Below are positions 7,224-11,524 of a stretch of DNA of 11,524 nt, piece after piece (the stretch's first letter is position 1; each line of letters starts with the position of its first letter). The DNA lies in contig JAAEQP010000323.1 in the NCBI GenBank assembly GCA_024231375.1, forward strand, positions 1-11,524, read 5' to 3'. The notes beneath the pieces are model-generated. The model had not been told where the DNA came from and did no database searches. It worked only from the letters and a program-made list of their open reading frames with translations. This DNA is from a bacterium. Its GTDB lineage: Bacteria; Hydrogenedentota; Hydrogenedentia; Hydrogenedentiales; SLHB01. A program made the position numbers and the translations under genes.

Positions 7224-7529
7224 TCAGCTCGCATCCAAGTCGATCTTGCGCTTCGACACATCCTCCCGCTCAAGGTAGAGGATCGCGATGTGCCCGATGA
7301 TGCCCGCCAAGGCGCTGCCGGTTCGCTCCACCAGTTCGGCCGCGAGGGCCTTCTTCTGGTCTTTGAGATCGACGAACCTCACTTTGATCAGCTCGCGCGC
7401 CCCCAGGGCCTGGTTCGCCGACTCGACGACGGCATCCGTCACGCCTGATTTTCCAATGAACACCACCGGCTCCAGATGATGGGCCAAGCTGCGCAACCGT
7501 TTTCGTTCCGCGCTGGTCAGGTCTCTCAT
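7224..7529 (-). CDS. yhbY: YhbY-type CRM-domain RNA-binding protein
   Basis: This 101-residue protein is a single CRM (CRS1-YhbY) domain. Residues 1-30 carry the family signature (TSAERKRLRSLAHHLEPVVFIGKSGVT) with the GKxG loop that contacts RNA. A helix with ALGARELIKVRF and the strand region around IIGHIAILYL complete the domain. In E. coli YhbY associates with the pre-50S ribosome and acts in late large-subunit assembly. The length matches the family. The ATG at 7529 overlaps the stop of the upstream membrane-protein gene by four bases (ATGA), indicating co-transcription and coupling. It converges on the MBL gene with a 12-bp gap and no visible terminator hairpin. Confidence 0.93.
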   Translation of the reverse strand: MRDLTSAERKRLRSLAHHLEPVVFIGKSGVTDAVVESANQALGARELIKVRFVDLKDQKKALAAELVERTGSALAGIIGHIAILYLEREDVSKRKIDLDAS

Positions 7530-8032
7530 GATCGTTTCCTCGCCGCCCGTTTCGGGGCGTCTTGTTTGGACGCTTTGGCGCCGCGTTTCGCGCGCAGTAG
7601 TGTGCGGCGCGTGCCCAGGACAAATACCAGGCCTGCCAGGAAGAGTCCCAACGCCACCACGCCCGGTTTGTAGGAGATCGTGGCCGGTTGAAACTCGGAC
7701 CCGTCTTCCGGGTTGAACGCTATCGTGACCGCTCCGGATTCGTCCGGGCGCTGTACGCCGAGCCCGCCGCGATGAACGCGTCGGAAGATATCCCCATCGG
7801 GATGTTTGTACCGCAGGTGGTACGCGCCATCTTCCCGGACCTCGGCCGACCCGGCCGCGCGCTCCCCCTTCATGTCGAGCATGAGCGTCCGGCCCAACTG
7901 AGCACGCTGGGCCACGTAGCTTGCCAAGAACACGCACGCCAAGCCTGCGGCGACTTGTCCCAGCATGCGCCACTTCACGTCGCCGAAGGCGGATCCGCCC
8001 TTATCCGAGCTGTTGGATGATGTCTTTGACAT
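7526..8032 (-). CDS. DUF3592-like membrane protein
   Basis: This 168-residue protein has two predicted transmembrane helices (about 23-41 and 122-141). They flank an extracytoplasmic or cytoplasmic beta-rich domain (about 60-117) with a YHLRYKHPDG turn and the VTIAFNPEDGSEFQPA segment. That pattern (Y-x-Y-x-x-x-Gly ... V-x-Y-x-P-x-(N/D)-P) resembles DUF3592, whose function is unknown. The C-terminal 27 residues are Lys/Arg-rich and probably cytoplasmic. The start at 8032 overlaps the isomerase stop by 32 bases and has only a distant GGAG (8046-8049); translation probably depends on coupling. A later Met at residue 23 would cut into TM1 and has no better ribosome site. It is the middle gene of the isomerase-membrane protein-yhbY operon. 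Confidence 0.75.
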   Translation of the reverse strand: MSKTSSNSSDKGGSAFGDVKWRMLGQVAAGLACVFLASYVAQRAQLGRTLMLDMKGERAAGSAEVREDGAYHLRYKHPDGDIFRRVHRGGLGVQRPDESGAVTIAFNPEDGSEFQPATISYKPGVVALGLFLAGLVFVLGTRRTLLRAKRGAKASKQDAPKRAARKRS

Positions 8033-8885
8033 GGGCCACGTCGCGCTCCAGTACCTTCACACGATCTTCCGGCGTGTCGTAATGCCCAAGCGATTCGTCC
8101 TCAATGCAGATGTCGCCGTCATACCCCGCGCCGTCCAGGATGCGGAGCACGCGGGCATGGTCGATGTCGCCCTCGTCCAAAGGCGCGACATAGGTGCCAT
8201 ACTCCCAACCGGCCTCGCGAATTTCTTCCCGCGTTTCGACCGGATACTTGATGTTCTTCAAATGGCTGTGCTTCGTGTACGGGGCCAGGATGTTCAGGAT
8301 GCCGTACACCTCGGACAAGGGATAGCCCCGCCAGTAGAAGTTGCCCGTGTCCATGGTGGCGCCAAGCCGGTCCGATCCCACCGTGTTGTACACGTTCAAT
8401 TGAAACGCCAGGTTGTTGCCCTGGTATCCGTGGTTCTCGATGCCCATCGTGACGCGCGACCCTTCGGTGCGGCGCAAGGCTTCGCCCAAACCGTCGGCGA
8501 ACAGTTCCACGCGCTCTCCGAAGTCCAGTTCCCGTTCCCGCGCCATCGCCGAATCGATACGTACCACGGGCATCCCGACCGCATCCGCCAATTCAAGCGC
8601 CCGGGTCACCCATTGCACATTCTCTTCCCGGTCGCCCGCGCTGAAATCACACGCCGTCAGAAAACAGTGCGCCACGATGCCCATGTCGCCCAGGCGGCCG
8701 CGCCATGCGCGCGCGTCCTCGTCGGTCGCCAGCACTGTCTTTTCGAGGGAATCCATCGCGTAGACGGAAAAGTCCCGGTCCAACGCCACTTCCACGGCCT
8801 CGACGCCCAAATGCCGCATCCCATCCAAAGGACTCGCGAACATCTTCTCGTCAGCCACCATGCAATCGCGAAGAGAAACAAACAT
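8001..8885 (-). CDS. Sugar phosphate isomerase/epimerase (xylose isomerase-like TIM barrel)
   Basis: This 294-residue protein belongs to the AP endonuclease 2/xylose isomerase-like TIM-barrel family (PF01261). The expected divalent-metal ligands can be traced: Glu150 in GIENHG, Asp179 in MDTGN, His208 in KHSHLKN and Glu262 in CIEDES. Enzymes of this group isomerise or epimerise sugars, inositol derivatives or keto acids, and the precise substrate cannot be read from sequence. The length fits the family. The ATG at 8885 has AAGGA (8893-8897) seven bases upstream and a good promoter; the frame stays open to 8951 but would run into the -10 and -35 boxes. It is the first gene of an operon with the DUF3592-like and yhbY genes. 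Confidence 0.9.
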   Translation of the reverse strand: MFVSLRDCMVADEKMFASPLDGMRHLGVEAVEVALDRDFSVYAMDSLEKTVLATDEDARAWRGRLGDMGIVAHCFLTACDFSAGDREENVQWVTRALELADAVGMPVVRIDSAMARERELDFGERVELFADGLGEALRRTEGSRVTMGIENHGYQGNNLAFQLNVYNTVGSDRLGATMDTGNFYWRGYPLSEVYGILNILAPYTKHSHLKNIKYPVETREEIREAGWEYGTYVAPLDEGDIDHARVLRILDGAGYDGDICIEDESLGHYDTPEDRVKVLERDVAHVKDIIQQLG

Positions 8886-8926
8886 GGAATCATCCTTGAC
8901 GTTGGTTGCACCCAAGAAACGCCGGT

Positions 8927-8955
8927 AGTGTACGGCTCGCCCAATGCACAATCAA
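8927..8955 (-). promoter_or_regulatory. Promoter of the isomerase-yhbY operon
   Basis: On the minus strand TTGATT (8950-8955) is followed after exactly 17 bases by TACACT (8927-8932). Transcription would begin near 8920 and leave a leader of about 35 nt before the ATG at 8885. Confidence 0.68.
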
Positions 8956-8969
8956 GACGACCCGGTTTG

Positions 8970-9016
8970 GACCCCTTCTTACCCTCGCCCAACGGGAGAG
9001 GGCAGGGTGAGGGGTC
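8970..9016. repeat. REP-like intergenic palindrome (CCCTCGCCC-AAC-GGGAGAGGG)
   Basis: A 9-bp stem with one mismatch (8982-8990 with 8994-9002) around AAC is framed by GACCCC (8970-8975) and GGGGTC (9011-9016). The CCCTCxCCCTxxCCCTCTCCC style is, from memory, a widespread dispersed intergenic repeat in diverse GC-rich bacteria. It lies just upstream of the isomerase promoter and downstream of the surface-protein gene, where it could also act as a factor-dependent terminator. No T-tract follows. Confidence 0.5.
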
Positions 9017-9020
9017 TTAC

Positions 9021-9046
9021 TGCCTCCCGCATTGTGTCCGGAGGCA
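9021..9046 (-). terminator. Hairpin after the surface-protein gene
   Basis: TGCCTCC (9021-9027) and GGAGGCA (9040-9046) pair perfectly around 12 bases, 28 bp past the stop codon at 9074. No U-tract follows, so this is a weak terminator or an mRNA 3'-end stabiliser. Confidence 0.4.
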
Positions 9047-9073
9047 TGCCCAACACATCTCAACCCGAAGGCC

Positions 9074-11524
9074 TCACGCCCGACTCCGTCGACGCAACAG
9101 CAGCCCCGCGCCCGCAGCAAGTAGCCCTGCGGCCAAGCCAGCCACCTGCAGGGGCAATTCGCTGGCTTCGGTGTAGGTGCCCATGGTCGAGGTCGTTGCG
9201 TCGGCGGTGATGGTCGGGACTCGGTCGACGGGCGGGTACCACCCCGTCAAGGTGCTGAAGGTCACAGTGTGTTGCCCTTCGGACAAGCCCGTCACCGTGT
9301 CGCCGCTGTTGCGCCAGCCCAGGCCGCCCACGCGCCATTGGGCGCCCGCGGTCCGTGCCTCCTCGGGTTCGAGGGTCACGGTCAAGGAACCGGTCCCCGC
9401 TTGGGACATGTCGGTGTAAGTGCCGCTCGCGGCCGCCATCTGGCCGGTCGTCACGGTCACGGCCTCGTCACTGGGCGTCGTCCATCCGGCCACGGTGTTG
9501 AAGGACACGGTGTGCGCCCCCGCGGACAATCCCGTCACGATTGCGCCGCTGGTTTGCCAGGCGCCACTGTCCACGCGCCATTGCGCGCCTGCCGCACGTG
9601 CGCCCAACGGTCCCAGCATCACCTGGACCGACCCTTCCGACGCCGTCGGCGTGAGTTGGACCATGGTCGTCGCCATCTGCCCTTCGGTCAGCACCATCAG
9701 GACCGGCGCGCCCGCGAGGTACCCCAATGCGGACACGGTCACGTTGTACGTCCCAGCCTCCAACCCCGGCAGCAGGAATGTGCCCAAGGGACCGGTCAGC
9801 GATTCGTACGCGGGCATGAAAGGCGCGACGCCCGTCACGGTGACCGTGGCCCCCGGCACGGCCACGCCCATGCCGAACACGCTCAGCACCAATGTCGCGG
9901 GCAGAGGCGGACCCGTCTCTTCCCACGCCTTCAGGTCGTAGCCTGTGTCCAGGCCGTACCCGCCGACCGCGTCGGTCACGCGGATGGAGTAGTATCCGCT
10001 CACGTCCACCACCCATCGAAGGTACGACGACACGTCCAGGGGCCGGTCGTCGTTGAACGTCACGAGTGCGCCACCCGCCCGGTGCAACTCGATGTAGGTG
10101 TCCGAGTTTGTCTCCAGGTTCAGCGTCTCGACCGTAATGTCCTGACCCGCTTCGGCGTAGAACACGGCCCAGTCTTCGTCGCCCGAGTCGTGGATGTTGT
10201 GCCGTTGCACGGTGCCGTTCAGACCGATCCACGTTTCGCGAACCTGGGCATCGTCGTCTTCGTATGCGTCCGGGCCGTCCTGGCGTACGACGGTTGTTGC
10301 CGCGGGCAGGGACACCGCTTCGTCCACGTCAATGGCCACCACAGACACGTCGTACGTGCCCCACGAGGCGAACCCGTCGTAGGATGCTTCGTACTGATCG
10401 CCGCCTACCGGCAACAACTCGAAGGACGGCAATTGGTCGCCGGGCACGTCATCCATCTCCGGCGGGCGCACGGTCGCCACGACGCGGTCCAGTCCGGCCG
10501 TCGATGTCACGTTGGACGCCCAGATTGTGGCCGCACCCGTTCCGTTCAAGGTCTGTTCACCCACGATGCCGCCAATCATGGGTTCATCGTCAGCGAGGAG
10601 TATGCCCGAACCAATGCGGTATGCACGGGCGTAAATGCCGTCAGGGTCACTTCCTTTGATGGAGTACAGCCCGTCGCCCGTGTCGTCCAGCGACGACGAT
10701 GCGCCTGCCGCGTAGAACATGGCCACGGCCGCGTGGGCGTAGGCCGGACCCACCTTGGACCCGTTCAGCACCTTGGCCCAGAAGTATGTCGAGAACGACA
10801 CCGCCCCGCCGTAGAGCATATGCATGGGGGCGGCGGGGCCCGTGGTCGCCATGACGATCCGGTCCTTGTCCACCGGGGGGGTGAGGTCCGGAAGAAATCC
10901 GCCCGCACAGTCGATGTCCGCCAGCACCACCACGCCACCCGGCAGTGTCGCCTGCACGGTGTCCAACCATCCGTCCAGTTCCGTGGAGGTGACAACCTCG
11001 GTCGCGTTCAGCACGAACGCGTTCGGTATGCCTTCGCCCACGAGGTACACGACCAGGTCGTGTGTCTGTGTGGCGGCCCAGGTCTCAATGGCAAACCGCA
11101 CATTGTTCCAGGTCGCCGACCCGTCCACGCCCACCGTGCCCGACGCACTGTAGTACCGGATATCGTCGTCGCCGTAGGACTGGCCCTTCAGGGCCTTGTA
11201 TGCCTGGTCTGCCGCGTATTCGATGCCCGGCCACCGTGCCGACGCCGCATCGGAGATGCCTGCCACCACCAAGGCCTTGCGGCGCAGGGGGCTGCCTACC
11301 GTCACTTCCACCACCGTCGGTGCGCTCGTGCTGCCCACCCGGTCGCGCGCATACAACAGCACCCTGTACGTGCCTTCGGTCGTGAACACGTCAACCGTGT
11401 TCTCCCACCGTGCACCGGTCGCTGGCCACAGGGGTTCGCTCGGGTAGCTGGTCGCGGATTCCGCGTCCGGCGGTTGGATCACGGCCCACACCGACGCGAC
11501 ACCATCCGTGTCCGTCGCGTCCGC
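9074..11524 (-). CDS. Secreted/surface C13-peptidase-like multidomain protein with sorting tail (5' end outside window)
   Basis: The visible 816 residues are the C-terminal part; the frame is open to the window edge, so start and signal peptide are missing. Numbering is from the codon at 11524. Domains: an Ig-like module (1-77); a C13/legumain-like caspase fold (about 83-273); a second, similar Ig-like module (about 311-413); a PPC domain (about 418-533, DAYEDDDA start); a carboxypeptidase-regulatory-like beta-sandwich (542-625); and two 81-residue-period repeats (631-704 and 712-784, sharing AGAQWRV). The C-terminal tail (about 788-816) is LPLQ plus a hydrophobic helix ending LLLRRRSRA, like exosortase/GlyGly-CTERM-type sorting signals. 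In the C13-like domain the expected His-Gly is Gly-Glu164-Gly, and the DACYSG-type motif reads Asp203-Ile-Asp205-Cys206-Ala-Gly, so the protease may be inactive. Its role is probably cell-surface binding or a degenerate protease. The gene ends 188 bp from the isomerase start. Confidence 0.8.
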   Translation of the reverse strand, partial: ADATDTDGVASVWAVIQPPDAESATSYPSEPLWPATGARWENTVDVFTTEGTYRVLLYARDRVGSTSAPTVVEVTVGSPLRRKALVVAGISDAASARWPGIEYAADQAYKALKGQSYGDDDIRYYSASGTVGVDGSATWNNVRFAIETWAATQTHDLVVYLVGEGIPNAFVLNATEVVTSTELDGWLDTVQATLPGGVVVLADIDCAGGFLPDLTPPVDKDRIVMATTGPAAPMHMLYGGAVSFSTYFWAKVLNGSKVGPAYAHAAVAMFYAAGASSSLDDTGDGLYSIKGSDPDGIYARAYRIGSGILLADDEPMIGGIVGEQTLNGTGAATIWASNVTSTAGLDRVVATVRPPEMDDVPGDQLPSFELLPVGGDQYEASYDGFASWGTYDVSVVAIDVDEAVSLPAATTVVRQDGPDAYEDDDAQVRETWIGLNGTVQRHNIHDSGDEDWAVFYAEAGQDITVETLNLETNSDTYIELHRAGGALVTFNDDRPLDVSSYLRWVVDVSGYYSIRVTDAVGGYGLDTGYDLKAWEETGPPLPATLVLSVFGMGVAVPGATVTVTGVAPFMPAYESLTGPLGTFLLPGLEAGTYNVTVSALGYLAGAPVLMVLTEGQMATTMVQLTPTASEGSVQVMLGPLGARAAGAQWRVDSGAWQTSGAIVTGLSAGAHTVSFNTVAGWTTPSDEAVTVTTGQMAAASGTYTDMSQAGTGSLTVTLEPEEARTAGAQWRVGGLGWRNSGDTVTGLSEGQHTVTFSTLTGWYPPVDRVPTITADATTSTMGTYTEASELPLQVAGLAAGLLAAGAGLLLRRRSRA
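9173..9634 (-). repeat. Tandem 243-bp coding repeat (two copies of an 81-residue module)
   Basis: The copies cover about 9416-9634 and 9173-9391, start to start 243 bp. Both encode the order (S/V)-x-V-x-L ... AGAQWRV ... GW or AW ... SG-x-x-V-TGLS-x-G-x-HTV-x-F-x-T ... GW ... P ... GTYT. The same kind of module recurs in secreted proteins of planctomycete-like and deltaproteobacterial genomes. The nucleotide copies have diverged, so the duplication is not recent. Confidence 0.8.

Noticed and set aside
8886..8951. Longer isomerase start at 8951
   Set aside because: The extension covers the -10 and most of the -35 box, and the ATG at 8885 has an AAGGA site at ideal spacing.
7965..9176. 403-codon plus-strand open frame opposite the isomerase
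   Set aside because: It is antisense to a gene with clear metal-ligand motifs, promoter and ribosome site; its product matches nothing I recognise.
9173..9634. Tandem repeat considered as a CRISPR or recombination array
   Set aside because: The two copies are in-frame protein modules with diverged DNA, not short direct repeats with spacers.

Overview
The window is a GC-rich bacterial chromosome segment with nine protein genes and no RNA genes. The best taxonomic clue is the type IV pilin-like DUF1559 protein at its left end. Its N-terminal signature ([19 protein letters not shown], followed by an Ala/Arg-rich stretch and ASCQNNLKQ) is typical of the Planctomycetes/Verrucomicrobia/Lentisphaerae side of the tree and looks most like Candidatus Hydrogenedentota. 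That placement is inference from remembered family signatures, not a search.

Left part, minus strand (1-2160): a TetR-family regulator (1230-1982) and then the DUF1559 prepilin (122-1024), followed by a strong hairpin terminator at the window edge. The TetR gene has a near-consensus promoter and a 31-bp dyad just downstream of the predicted transcription start, the expected layout of an autorepressor.

Non-coding island (2161-2700): a 174-bp element with 22-column inverted termini and nested hairpins, which looks like a non-autonomous transposable element (MITE). About 280 bp follow in which I recognise no gene.

Middle, plus strand (2700-7211): a large membrane hybrid histidine kinase with a periplasmic CxxCH heme-binding sensor, HAMP, GAF, kinase core and receiver domain. 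It is followed, from its own promoter, by a tightly overlapping three-gene operon: a HEAT-like/YbjN-like protein, a pentapeptide-repeat protein and a glyoxalase II-like metallo-hydrolase.

Right part, minus strand (7224-11524): an overlapping operon of a sugar phosphate isomerase/epimerase, a DUF3592-like membrane protein and a YhbY-type RNA-binding protein. Upstream of it is the 3' part of a large secreted or surface protein, cut by the window edge. That protein carries a C13 (legumain-like) peptidase fold between two Ig-like modules, then a PPC domain, a carboxypeptidase-regulatory-like domain, two copies of an 81-residue repeat and a C-terminal sorting/membrane tail. In its peptidase-like domain both expected catalytic positions look altered, so it may be a pseudo-peptidase.

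The most promising leads are the pseudo-peptidase surface protein, the MITE-like element, the TetR operator pair and the coupled HEAT/pentapeptide/hydrolase operon beside a heme-sensing kinase. I see no CRISPR array, phage module, toxin-antitoxin pair or recognisable defence island.
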